From Paulinella micropora (lineage: Eukaryota > Cercozoa > Imbricatea > Euglyphida): a stretch of 64,000 bases of DNA. The notes under the pieces are model-generated. The model did no database searches. It worked only from the letters and a program-made list of their open reading frames with translations, and was not told the origin of the DNA. The stretch spans positions 162,144 through 226,143 of the forward strand of contig BJOX01000017.1 in NCBI GenBank assembly GCA_009731375.1. Reading direction: 5' to 3'. This document shows, piece by piece, positions 5,846 to 16,792 of this stretch. The position numbers and the translations under genes were made by a program. The number at the start of each line of letters is the position of its first letter. Position 1 is the stretch's first letter.

Positions 5846-8800
5846 GACCATCCAAGCGTTAGGTCAGTGGATCTGCGAGACAACAACTTGAGCGTGGAAA
5901 GCGGCCCGGCGTTGGCGGCAGTGGCCAAGCAAAATCCCCGCATCAAAAATGTGTGTGGGATTCCGCTTGATTCACTACGGGACAACGAGACAACAGAGCT
6001 AGATCTATCATCAGACTCGTTGGGGCCTGCAGAAGCGGCTATTTTGGCTGAATTCTTGAAGGTCAATTTACACCTCAGTAAGATAACATTTTGAAAAATG
6101 CATGTGCCGACACACATATTGGGAATGCTTATTGTTTTCTGTCGAGCGTTACACAAAAAATATTTTATCTCTCTCTTTCTCTCTCACTCGCGCTCTCTAT
6201 CTCTCCTTTTTTTTTTTTTTTTTTTCTCCTCTCTCTCCCTCTCTCTGTCTTTCTCTCTCTTTCTCCACCCACCCACATACCCAAACAACAAACATGCATA
6301 TACACGCATATTCATACACATGGATATGTGCTCATCGGCACCATTCATATTCAACATGCCAACATATTCACGTATGCATCACTTCAATGCTACCAGCTAT
6401 ATATTGCATTTCTCTCTCTCTCTCAAGCAGCCCCTTCAGCACCAATTTTGTTCTTCAAATCGAGCTTCACAAGCGTGTTTTCAACTATAAGTAGTTGTCA
6501 TGAACAGTCACGTTAAGCTCGCGGAGTGTCTACTTCCCTGCACATCACATGTGCTTGCTTTTTCAATGCTACCCGTTATTGTTGTACATGTTGAGCTCGC
6601 GGAGTGTCTTGTTCTCCTGCACATCACATATGTATGCTTTTTAATGCTGTCAACAGCGAGAGCGGTGAGGGTTGAGTCCACCTAAACAACCCACAAGCTT
6701 GTCTTGCACATGCTACCGCGCGCTATTGTTGTACATGTTGAGCTCGCGGAGTGTCTTGTTCTCCTGCACATCACATATGTATGCTTTTTAATGCTGTCAA
6801 TAGCGAGAGCGGTGAGGGTTGAGTTCACCTAAACAACCCACAAGCTTGTCTTTCACATGCTACCGCGCGCGGTAGCACAGTGAATCCCCCCCTTCCTCTT
6901 CCAACAACCGGGGACAAGCAGTTGCTAGCTTGTCAAAAGTACCTTCAGCATAGCTGCAATCGAAACAGCGCCTTCTGGACCAAGAGTATTTGCTAAATGA
7001 TCATGTTTCCCGTTTGAACTGTTTATTTTCTTGTTTTCTTCCTGTAAAAGAAAATCATTATCTTTGTTTTATGCTACGCTAATGCTACGCCCGAAGGGAG
7101 GGGGGGGGGGCAATTTTTTTGGCGCGTGCGCACCTTGAGTCGGCGCCCGGTAGCATTATAACCATTTACGTGTATGTACGTGCTTGTGTATATTAGTTTG
7201 TTCTGTGTGAATAATGCCCGAGAGCAAATATAAACGTATATTTGTTTGTTCTGGATACAGCCTGTAGCATTACAGAAAATCCCGATTTTATATTATGAGC
7301 GTCTATATTATTTAGGTGAACACCAGTCTGGAAAATGTGTGCATTACAAACAACGAACTAGAACCAGCACAAGAAGAAGAAGTACATGAAGCATCGGAGC
7401 GCCAATTTAAGGTCTAAATGCGTGTTTTTCATTGTTTTTGGTGTACTAAGCTCATGTATTAGTCACCTTTCTCATCATCGATCGATATGAAGTGTTTGTG
7501 GAAACATAAATTTTGTATGTTGATTCCATGCTGTTTGGATGTTTGGCGTGTCCAGCTGAACAGGCTATGGAAGGAGATATTCAATACGCTGACCAACGGT
7601 CGCGACATCCAACTCGCCGTGAAGCAAGACGACTCCAAAAAAATAGACAGGTTCCTCGTTGCCTTTCCACCAAAATCTGCATTTCCTGGTTGGCAGAAGC
7701 TTCTGGAAGAACTTTCTCGAGATAAAATGTTTATAAATACAAACGCAATTATGTGATATTGATAGCAGTCTTGTTTCTGAATAATTTTACAAACTTATAA
7801 ATATTGTTATTCGTATGCTTGGAATGTCATCATTACGCATGCAACAGCTGTTTGCTTGAGTGTTGTTAAGATTAAGATGACAACTTCGTGGTGTTGATTT
7901 GTTCATGGTCTGTCTTTTCCTTTCCAGATGGTTTTTTGAAAGCCTTTGACATCATCGAAAAAGACCCCGGCAAATTCCACCTCGAGAAACATGCAACCAT
8001 AGACTACGTCGCCTTGAGGACAGCAGGTCGGTCCTACAATGATGTTCAATTCTGCACTGCCAGGCTGCAGCTGTTCAGATGATTCTAGAGAGAGGATTGG
8101 GGCTGGTTGATTGCATTGCACGTAGGAAGTGCGGTGCTGGTAGTTGAAGCAGACTGTGTACAGTTTGCTGATCAAAACACAACAGCAGCTTTGAGTCAAA
8201 TGTGTACAGACAACTTCGTTTGCTATTTCATAATCAGGAATGGGCGCAGCTGATGAAGCAACACAAAAGTACTTTCGTGCGTACGGCAAGAAGCTATACT
8301 TGGATCGCTATGATCGCGAAGGAGAGCCCATGTACGAGTCTCCGACCTGCGCGGTACTCGCTATCACCTTGGACTTTCCCTAGCTATAGGTTATACCAAA
8401 GTAATACCACATAATCTGTTTGTTGACTACGTTGATAATCTTCCCGCACCCACCACGTTTCACTGCCAGGTCTATCTGGCTGAGGATCTCAAAGCAGACA
8501 ACGCAAAAGGCGAACTAACGAAAGTCGCCTTAAAAGTCATTAACCCCGACCTGGATGATGCAGAAGCTATTTCGACCGTGAGGTTTGCTCTTGCCCCATC
8601 TTCAAAGATGAATTATGACAAAAGGATACAATATGTATGGTTTTGTTTAAATTTCTTGCAGGTGTCATCTCGTACAGCTCTAGATCTCGGTGCCGACGCG
8701 TACGCCTCTTTTTCTGCATTCAGAGTCACTTGCAATGAATTTCGTATATCTAGAAATCATATTCACAGCTTGGAAAATTTGCTGGATCGATATCGACTAG

Positions 8801-10326
8801 TTTTCAGAGACGTACATAAATATATAAATCGTGTCCATAGCCGAAGCGCGAAGCACGCTCCCTGTACCTTTCCTTTCTTGTGCTGTCTTCAATTCAGTGG
8901 TTTTTGTTTGTCCAGGCATCACCAAAAGGAGGCTCTAGTCGTCGGTCTAGTGCGCAGCCACAAAGAGGGCATGTGCTTGGTGATGCCGGCGGCGGACTTA
9001 TCCTTGGCTGAATTCTTGCTACGGTCCGATCCTCCATAAAGCACCTTGCGAGGAACAGTACAAGCCTGTTGAGCCATTAAGTTATTCCTGATCAAATCTT
9101 CACTAGGCTGGTTCGCAGGGCTGTGTGCTGTCGGGTAACAGGCGAAACATCGCGGGACGGGACGTGTTGAAAGTACGTGAAATCATGCTTGCTATTGCGC
9201 ATTGCCTCAAGATGCCGCACGGCAAGCGCCTGGTGCATGGAGATCTCAAGGTGAGCGTGAACCTTGCGAGCACTATAATTCTGCTTTCATGTACGTACAT
9301 ACACGGGTTCATGAACATAACTTGTGCACGTGTGGCATTTGCAGCCACGGAATGTGGTGCGCTTGAACGATCGCTGGGCACTGGTGGATTTCGACGCGGC
9401 GGCCGAGATCGGGCAACCGGTGGGGCATAAGTTCTCCAGTGCCTTCGCCCCTCCGGAGCTGGCAACCGTACTGGCAGAGTTTGGTGGCTCGACAAACTCA
9501 AAGGTAGCAACAAGCACACAAAATAGTACCTGCACCTCAATAATATTATGAATGCGCTTTGCGATATTATTTACACTGCATAATGACATGACATTTGATG
9601 CACAGGAGGCCAAGGCAAAGCTGCCTAAAGAAGACCCGTCATTCGACATATTCTCGTTCGGAGCGATGCTTTACGAGCTGTGCACTGGCAATCAGATCCT
9701 CCCGCACGTGACCGACAATTTGACTTACGAAGACGACCTCTTGAAGCTCAGCATATGGCAGGGCATCGACAAAGACCGGCTCGCACACGTCTTTCAGCAT
9801 GCTACCAACAAAGAGAAGGACGCAGTGCGTGAGGCTAAGTTGGGCCTCGACTTTGAGCACATCTGTAACGACATTAAACACCTGATCTGGTGGTGCCTGC
9901 AAGAAGATCCAGAGTTGCGGCCAACTCTCGAGCACTTGCTCGACCATCGAGCGCTCAAGAAGGGCGGGGACGGGCCCCAAAATGGGGAACCAGAAGGCAG
10001 CGATCTAAAGGCCTTGTTTATAAATGATACTAAGGAACAGAAAGCAAAGCCTGGATCCCGAGGAGTTACGATTGTCTGTGACGTCACTTCAAAAGCCTGG
10101 AAGAGCCTCAAGGCAAAGTTATGGACCATGCCGATTCGTACCCGCATACACTTCTTCCTAAGCCACATGCAGGCGGAAGCCTCGGGAGCTGTGGGGACGT
10201 TGGCGGCTGCTCTGAAGAGCTACGGAGCAGCTGTGTGGTACCGATCGCGAGGAGAGATCGGCTAGCAACTGTTGTTGTGTTGGTGCAATCATTCTAGAAT
10301 CTTTCTTTCATTATTTGCCCCACCCC

Positions 10327-10362
<36 letters not shown>

Positions 10363-10558
10363 TCTGGGCCCTGTCGCCAGTTCGATTCCCGTCGGTGCCA
10401 CCAGTATTTTCATTGAACATACCGGTCCGTCTGGAAGTGTCGGAACTGCCCGTGCGGGGGTGTCATTAGAGCCTATCGTCAATTCTTCGTACTCCCCTCA
10501 CGGGTGAGACGATGGAGACGCATGTGCAGAAATGCATCAGCCATTGACAGAGAAGCAC

Positions 10559-10611
<53 letters not shown>

Positions 10612-10876
10612 GTGGCACCGTGATAGCCCAGTGGTTAAGGTCTACCATCTGGGACCTGTCGCCAGTTCGATTCCCGTCGGTGCCAGTATTTTCAAAAAGG
10701 ATATTCTTTGAAATTTCAAAGCATATTTTCTTTGAAAGTATTGGTCTGTCTAGAAGGCTTGGAGCTGCCTTGCGGGGGTGTCAGTAGAGCCTATCGTCAA
10801 ATCTTCGTTCTCCCCTCGCGGGTGAGACTATGGAGGCACATGTGCAGAAATGCATTCGCCATTGACAGAGAAGCAC

Positions 10877-10940
<64 letters not shown>

Positions 10941-13242
10941 TTGGCACCGTGATATCCCAGTGGTCAAGGTCAATACCATCTGGGACCTGTCGCCAGTTCG
11001 ATTCCCGTCGGTGCCAGTATTTTCAAAAAATGTTTTCTTTGAAGGTATTGGTCTGTCTGGAAGGCTTGGAGCTGCCCGCCCTGCGGGAGTGTCAGTAGAG
11101 CAATTGGTCAATTCTTCGTACTCCCCTCACGGGTGAGACGATGGAGGCACATGTGCAGATTGCATTCGCCATCGACAGAGAAGCACTATCATTATTATGA
11201 TTCTCTTTCTTTTTTTCCTCTCTTTTTTTGTGTTGCTCGAGTGTGTTGTGGACAGTGGTTGTGGACAGAAGAGCGGGGTGGTGGTGCTGGTGGTGTGTCT
11301 GTGTGTGTATGCCCTACCCCGCCCCCACCCTCCCCCCCCCCTTTTTTTTCGTGGTTCTCTTTCTTTTTTCTTCTTTTGTGTTGTTCAAGGTTGTGGAGAG
11401 AATAGTGAGGTGGTGGTGTTGGGGGGGGGGGGGGGGGGGGGGTNNNNNNNNNNNNNNNNNNNNNNNNNNNNNNNNNNNNNNNNNNNNNNNNNNNNNNNNN
11501 NNNNNNNNNNNNNNNNNNNNNNNNNNNNNNNNNNNNNNNNNNNNNNNNNNNNNNNNNNNNNNNNNNNNNNNNNNNNNNNNNNNNNNNNNNNNNNNNNNNN
11601 NNNNNNNNNNNNNNNNNNNNNNNNNNNNNNNNNNNNNNNNNNNNNNNNNNNNNNNNNNNNNNNNNNNNNNNNNNNNNNNNNNNNNNNNNNNNNNNNNNNN
11701 NNNNNNNNNNNNNNNNNNNNNNNNNNNNNNNNNNNNNNNNNNNNNNNNNNNNNNNNNNNNNNNNNNNNNNNNNNNNNNNNNNNNNNNNNNNNNNNNNNNN
11801 NNNNNNNNNNNNNNNNNNNNNNNNNNNNNNNNNNNNNNNNNNNNNNNNNNNNNNNNNNNNNNNNNNNNNNNNNNNNNNNNNNNNNNNNNNNNNNNNNNNN
11901 NNNNNNNNNNNNNNNNNNNNNNNNNNNNNNNNNNNNNNNNNNNNNNNNNNNNNNNNNNNNNNNNNNNNNNNNNNNNNNNNNNNNNNNNNNNNNNNNNNNN
12001 NNNNNNNNNNNNNNNNNNNNNNNTCCGTTTTCACTGGTTCGGTGCTCACAGGGTCTGGTGTGTGGTTGTGTGTGTTGAAGGCGAGATATGGATGCAATCA
12101 ACCTGACCGAAGAGGGCATGCGACAGGGTGTGGCAGACTGCGATGTCTTCATTCTGTTCCTGACCAATGGAGTGCTGTCCAGACCCTACTGCCTGAAAGA
12201 GATCAAGTGGGCGTTGGAGTTTGGCAAGCCCTTTATAGTGGTAACGGAGACCAACTTGCGGTTCTTTCCCTTCGACTGGCTGCGGTTCGAGCGAGACCTG
12301 GAAAAACTCGAGGCAGGAGCATGGGGATATTCCAAAAACCTCGGCTCTTCATTTGAAAAAGGCAGCCACGAGTTCAGGATCGTGTTCGATGCGGTGAAGG
12401 AGCAATTGGACAGCAAGAGGTTCATCCCATTCCGCAGGCGAGACTTCGAGGTCAAGGTCATGGTCCGAGAAATCATCACGCGAGCGGGTCAAGAAGGCTG
12501 TGCTTGGGGTAAGCGATTGCCTCCCAAGCCAAAGCAGCAACCCTTCCTAAGCCTTGAGCTTGCGCCACGCGAAACAGGCTTGCCAGTAGGGCAAGCTTCT
12601 CGTCAGCACCCCTCGCCTTCCACTCCAAAGTCTGATATTAAGAAATCCTCGGCTGCGGACTCAAGGTCAAAAGCTCTCTCTCCCGCCTCGGGCATGGAAG
12701 CAAAGCAAGGAGACGCTCCAGTGCGACGGTGGCCAGTCACCTTTGTCATTTGCAATCGTGATTGCCAGCTTGGCAAGGATATATGCCAGGAGCTGCTGTT
12801 GGCTAATAGTATGGAGGAGCGGTACCCGGACCTGAAGTTCGTAACCAGCGACGAAGCGATAGTACCCGCCGCCTTGAGAGAGGCGGAGCGCGTGGTGGTA
12901 TTGCTGACGGCCGGCATTCTCAAGGAAGGCTCCAGCTGCATGACACACTTACACTACACAGTGCAGAAAGGTCTGCCGATGTACACACTGTACAGCGAGA
13001 AGCAACAAGATGGCTGGGAAATGAAGGGACCTGAAGGAGAAACTTGGAAAGTTTTGCATAATGCAAGTGCAAGTGATGTGGACAGTTCCTTGGCACACAA
13101 GAAAGTCACGAGTGCAAAGCCCCTGTTTTCGAACGAGAGCAAGCAGCAAAGCTGGGATTTCGGGAGCGACGAATGCAAACAGGCACCCCGAGAGGTGATG
13201 GAAGTAGTGGGTTCTCTGGAAGCCATGATTTACAGGCCGCTA
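5846..13242 (+). CDS. Host LRR - protein kinase - TIR protein (spliced, 5' end not found)
   Basis: Exons inferred from GT-AG sites and reading phase: 5846-6061, 7316-7411, 7556-7688, 7928-8026, 8238-8353, 8470-8577, ~8662-8811, 8916-9023, 9119-9250, 9345-9503, 9606-10237 and 12081-13242; phases agree at most joints, least surely around 8811-8916. Exons 1-2 encode leucine-rich repeats (LRDNNLS, TTELDLSSDSLGP, LENVCITNNEL). The kinase has VALKVI Lys, HGDLKPRN catalytic loop (HRD changed to HGD), DFD in place of DFG, APPE and DIFSFG, so catalytic residues are kept. A TIR domain follows: HFFLSHM, then GVADCDVFILFL and SRPYCLKEI with the Glu used by TIR NADases. A second, degenerate TIR-like unit (AERVVVLLTAGIL) comes after. 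This architecture suits an intracellular immune or stress sensor. No first exon was found between PLV-1 and 5846. Confidence 0.75.
6508..6870 (+). repeat. 147-bp tandem repeat in an intron of the kinase-TIR gene
   Basis: Two nearly identical units start at GTTGTACATG (6581 and 6728) and carry TTGAGCTCGCGGAGTGTCTT, then GCGAGAGCGGTGAGGGTTGA and CTACCGCGCGC. A third, partial and diverged unit precedes them (~6508). The rest of this 1.25-kb intron (6062-7315) holds a pyrimidine/TC microsatellite around 6165-6275 and nothing else I can name. Confidence 0.75.
10361..10558 (+). mobile_element. tRNA-derived SINE, copy 1 (5'-truncated head)
   Basis: Starts inside the tRNA-like head (CATCTGGGCCCTGTCGCCAG) with the B box GTTCGATTCCC, followed by the shared body (CATACCGGTCCGTCTGGAAG, CTCCCCTCACGGGTGAGACG) and ending AGAAGCAC before a (TTA)n tail. 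Confidence 0.75.
10614..10876 (+). mobile_element. tRNA-derived SINE, copy 2 (complete head)
   Basis: Begins with a 72-nt tRNA-like head whose ends pair as an acceptor stem (GGCACCG / CGGTGCC), with a box-A-like TAGCCCAGTGG and B box GTTCGATTCCC. The T stem pairs poorly, so this is a SINE head and not a gene. The body and AAGCAC end match copy 1, and (TTA)n follows. Confidence 0.8.
10943..11186 (+). mobile_element. tRNA-derived SINE, copy 3
   Basis: Same head (GGCACCGTGATATCCCAGTGG) and body, preceded by a long (TTA)n and ending AAGCAC. Three head-to-tail copies separated by (TTA)n suggest repeated insertion into TTA tails or tandem growth. Confidence 0.8.
11444..12023. other. Assembly gap (580 N)
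   Basis: Bordered on the left by a run of about 22 G. The gap lies inside the intron that splits the TIR domain. Confidence 0.95.
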
Positions 13243-13837
13243 TCGGTAAGTCCAGGAAATAAGTCCAGGATCCGGAAATTCGAGTCTGACGCCATGTGCG
13301 ACGAGCTGCTCGCCCGCATGGCAAGACCGTTCTTCGTTAGAACTAGCAAGGTCACCAATTCGATTTATTAATTTAGTCCACACTCCCTCCGCCATAGCAC
13401 AGCCAGATGTACGGATATGTGTGTATGTGTGCATGTATGTAATATATTGAGCACCTATAGCTACCTGCCCTGTGCAATATTAGTGGTCTACAACGATTTC
13501 ATATCTTAAAAAGTGTAGGTTTGCATAGATGCATGTGCCGTGGAAATTTCTGCACACATCATACTTTATACTACGTAAATAAAAAACATGCGCGCGCGGG
13601 TCGCTTATGCGTGTCCACTGTGCGAGGCTACCTAAGAGTTTCTTTGCTTGTTGTTTATGTATGTGCGTGTGCCCGCTTCGCCTGGTGTCAGGTGGCGACG
13701 GTATCTACGTGTTCAACAATTTATATGTTACCTGTACAGTCCAAGTACTCTAAGACTTGACGCTTGTCTGTCTGTGGTCGTGTCAGCGGGTTGTGCTGCG
13801 AGGCCACGCAAGCACACGCGCAAGCTGGCTTCTATCT

Positions 13838-13918
13838 ATCTATCTTTCTATCTATCTATCTATCTATCTGCCTATCTATATGTCTATCTGCCTATCTGTC
13901 TGTCTGTCTGTCTGTCGT
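13838..13918. repeat. TATC/TGTC tetranucleotide microsatellite
   Basis: (TATC)n grading into (TGTC)n, in the presumed intron between the TIR exon and the coiled-coil exon. Confidence 0.85.
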
Positions 13919-14017
13919 CTATTGATGTACCTGTCTCAGCTCTATATCGATATATCCGCTTCGTTAACTAGCTCCTGGCCGCACAGCTGTGGTTGATGTG
14001 CATGCTTGTTGTGCTAG

Positions 14018-14589
14018 GAGGCCTCCGCTGCTGCCCCTTCCCTCTCCGACGCCTCTCCATCGCTTTCTGCCTCTTCTACTTCAACTTCTGCCTCCTCCAC
14101 CTCAACTCCCTCCTCTACCTCAACTCCTGCCTCCTCCATGGAGGTGAAAAGCAAGAAAAGAAGGCGAGAGAGGGAGCAGAAGCCAGCCTAGAGGCGGAGA
14201 AGAAGGCGAGGGAAGAAGCAGAAGCCAAGCTGGAGGCGCTGCAGGCGGAGTTGCAGCGCATTCGGCAGGAACTCTCTCAGGCACTAGGCAAGCGCAGCCT
14301 TTCTCGTCCTCATAGCCCTCCTCGTCCCTCATCGCGACCTGGCTCTACCGCCTCATGTACCGCATCCACCGCCTCCCTTGCCTTCTCGCGATCGGACACC
14401 ACCGCGCCCTCCGCGGCCTGTAGCAACTTCGCCCCCGCCGGCTCCTCCTCGCCCCCGCCGGCTCCTCCAACACAACTGTGTGGGGGGGCACCATGTGCAA
14501 GCACTGTCAGCAGCCCAAGCGTCTCCACGGCTGAGTCCCTCGTCCCGATGCGGTCCGTTCCTCCTTCGCTCACCAGACAGAAGCTGTAA
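14018..14589 (+). CDS. Probable 3' exon: Ser/Thr-rich linker and coiled coil
   Basis: The acceptor GTGCTAG at 14017 opens phase 0, matching the donor GTAAGT at 13243, and first encodes an Ala/Ser/Thr-rich linker (EASAAAPSLSDAS). A different frame then encodes a strong coiled coil (AEASLEAEKKAREEAEAKLE) and a Ser/Pro-rich tail ending at 14589. The frame change at about 14140-14160 could be an indel in the assembly, a tiny unrecognised intron, or decay. I attach it tentatively to the kinase-TIR gene because of strand, distance and phase. Confidence 0.4.
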
Positions 14590-15354
14590 ATTCCTTAAAC
14601 TTAACGACCAAACGATGCAAATCGCCTGCTGCCCTCTGAACTTGCCATCATACAAACAGAATGAAAGTATATGTGCACACCGGGTACCTAAATGTACATA
14701 TATAAGATTCAACATACACATGTAAACATACATATGTACATACATATGCAGATAGATTCTTGCATACATGCAAACATACATACATACAATAAATACATGC
14801 GGTGGCTGAACGGTGTTGCAGGGCGGTGAGTTTGGAGTTATTGTGGCGGTCAGTGGCCGGAACGGACACTGGTGATACTTAGACTCATGGTTATGATATA
14901 AATATTGATTACTTTAATTATTGATACCTTTTCTTTTCTTTTGTGGTGTATGGTTTGGAGGTGGCGTTAAGGGGTCGAAGCGGACAGTACTAAATCACAA
15001 CGATTCGTTGTTATTAATAATACTTTAAACAAGATAAAGAATCATTATTAATATTAATATTATTAGTTTGCCACCTTTTTCTGATGTTATTCACAACCAA
15101 TCAGATTCAAATTCTTGGAATTAATACGGATAAATAACCAGAAATTCAGTTAAATTCAACTGCTATTAATGTATCCATCCGAAAAATCTGCCACAACTTA
15201 TAAATATTCATATAAGCATAACTTTAATATTGCAGTAATAACGGCCTCAGTTTCAGCCTGAAATGAAACTTAAAATATTATTAATAATTAATAGTATTGT
15301 AAATATTCAATATTAAAATAGCTCATGGCTACGAGCTGTTATTATTAATAATAC
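14590..15354. other. Host intergenic, AT-rich, no gene seen
   Basis: First part has CATA-type repeats (14690-14800). From ~14880 the sequence is AT-rich, and ATTAATAATACT occurs near 15015 and again against the 5' LTR. No coding potential recognised. Confidence 0.5.
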
Positions 15355-15587
15355 TGTAGGCATCACCCCCCGGATAGCCGGTAAAAAGTATCTTTTCCTG
15401 GTGACAGGTGCACCAGCTTGTTTTTCAGTATTATTTGTCCGGATTGGACCTGATGCTATTTTATTCCTGGTCTGTTGCCGTTTTCCTTTTTGGCTTCACT
15501 GAGCTAATACAACGAGACATCATTCTCATTCTTGAGGACTGTGGTTGTATTACCGACTTTTTACGAGCTATCATTGGGGGCATTACA
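15355..15587 (+). repeat. 5' LTR
   Basis: TGTAGGCATC...GGCATTACA, repeated at 25164-25401. Two bases after it, TGGAGTCCACGGGGCATC (15590-15607) begins with TGG as expected for a tRNA primer-binding site; I cannot assign the tRNA. Confidence 0.9.
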
Positions 15588-15725
15588 TTTGGAGTCCACG
15601 GGGCATCACTAGGGTGATTTCTTTCTGCTTTGCCACACAGGCAACAGATTGAATTTTTTCTGACCTGTCTCACACGGGGACGCCAGACGAAAACAAATAC
15701 TCCAACACAGCTCCCTCATAACTCT

Positions 15726-15851
15726 TTCACAAAACAAATAATTTGATTTGTCTCAAGTAGGTGTCTCGTACCCTCTATCCCAATCCTTTTCACAAAACAA
15801 ATCATTTGATTGGTCTCAAGCAGGTGTCTCGTACCCTCTATCCCAATCCAT
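15726..15851 (+). repeat. 63-bp tandem duplication in the retrotransposon leader
   Basis: Two copies of a unit starting TTCACAAAACAAAT and containing GTGTCTCGTACCCTCTATCC, period 63 bp, between the primer site and gag. Confidence 0.8.
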
Positions 15852-16002
15852 ATCTGTGTGCTCACAAGGAGACATCAGATACAAACTCTCTGTCGTTCTT
15901 GCTGTTCTCACACAGAGACCAAGAAGAAGGAGGTGGACAGAAGAGTGAAGGATCACACACAAAACACAAACAAGCATAGGGACAGGAGCACAACACTCTA
16001 CC

Positions 16003-16792
16003 NNNNNNNNNNNNNNNNNNNNNNNNNNNNNNNNNNNNNNNNNNNNNNNNNNNNNNNNNNNNNNNNNNNNNNNNNNNNNNNNNNNNNNNNNNNNNNNNNN
16101 NNNNNNNNNNNNNNNNNNNNNNNNNNNNNNNNNNNNNNNNNNNNNNNNNNNNNNNNNNNNNNNNNNNNNNNNNNNNNNNNNNNNNNNNNNNNNNNNNNNN
16201 NNNNNNNNNNNNNNNNNNNNNNNNNNNNNNNNNNNNNNNNNNNNNNNNNNNNNNNNNNNNNNNNNNNNNNNNNNNNNNNNNNNNNNNNNNNNNNNNNNNN
16301 NNNNNNNNNNNNNNNNNNNNNNNNNNNNNNNNNNNNNNNNNNNNNNNNNNNNNNNNNNNNNNNNNNNNNNNNNNNNNNNNNNNNNNNNNNNNNNNNNNNN
16401 NNNNNNNNNNNNNNNNNNNNNNNNNNNNNNNNNNNNNNNNNNNNNNNNNNNNNNNNNNNNNNNNNNNNNNNNNNNNNNNNNNNNNNNNNNNNNNNNNNNN
16501 NNNNNNNNNNNNNNNNNNNNNNNNNNNNNNNNNNNNNNNNNNNNNNNNNNNNNNNNNNNNNNNNNNNNNNNNNNNNNNNNNNNNNNNNNNNNNNNNNNNN
16601 NNNNNNNNNNNNNNNNNNNNNNNNNNNNNNNNNNNNNNNNNNNNNNNNNNNNNNNNNNNNNNNNNNNNNNNNNNNNNNNNNNNNNNNNNNNNNNNNNNNN
16701 NNNNNNNNNNNNNNNNNNNNNNNNNNNNNNNNNNNNNNNNNNNNNNNNNNNNNNNNNNNNNNNNNNNNNNNNNNNNNNNNNNNNNNNNNNNN
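16003..16792. other. Assembly gap (790 N) hiding the gag start
   Basis: The retrotransposon frame is open on the right of the gap. The true gag start codon cannot be seen. Confidence 0.95.

Larger units (their letters stand above)
10238..12080 (+). other. SINE-rich intron splitting the TIR domain
   Basis: The donor GTACCG at 10238 and the acceptor GTTGAAG ending at 12080 join TG to G, giving a Trp codon and a continuous TIR frame (AAVW then RDMDAINLTEEG). Inside are three SINE copies, (TTA)n tracts, a G-rich tract and a 580-N gap (11444-12023). Confidence 0.65.

Noticed and set aside
10614-10685. Candidate tRNA gene (72 nt with pairing ends and B box)
   Set aside because: Poor T-stem pairing, and the same head followed by a constant body occurs five times; it is a SINE head.
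15355-15587. Left boundary of PLV-2 at the first LTR
   Set aside because: Everything from 15355 to 25401 is explained by one LTR retrotransposon; PLV sequence begins only after the 3' LTR.
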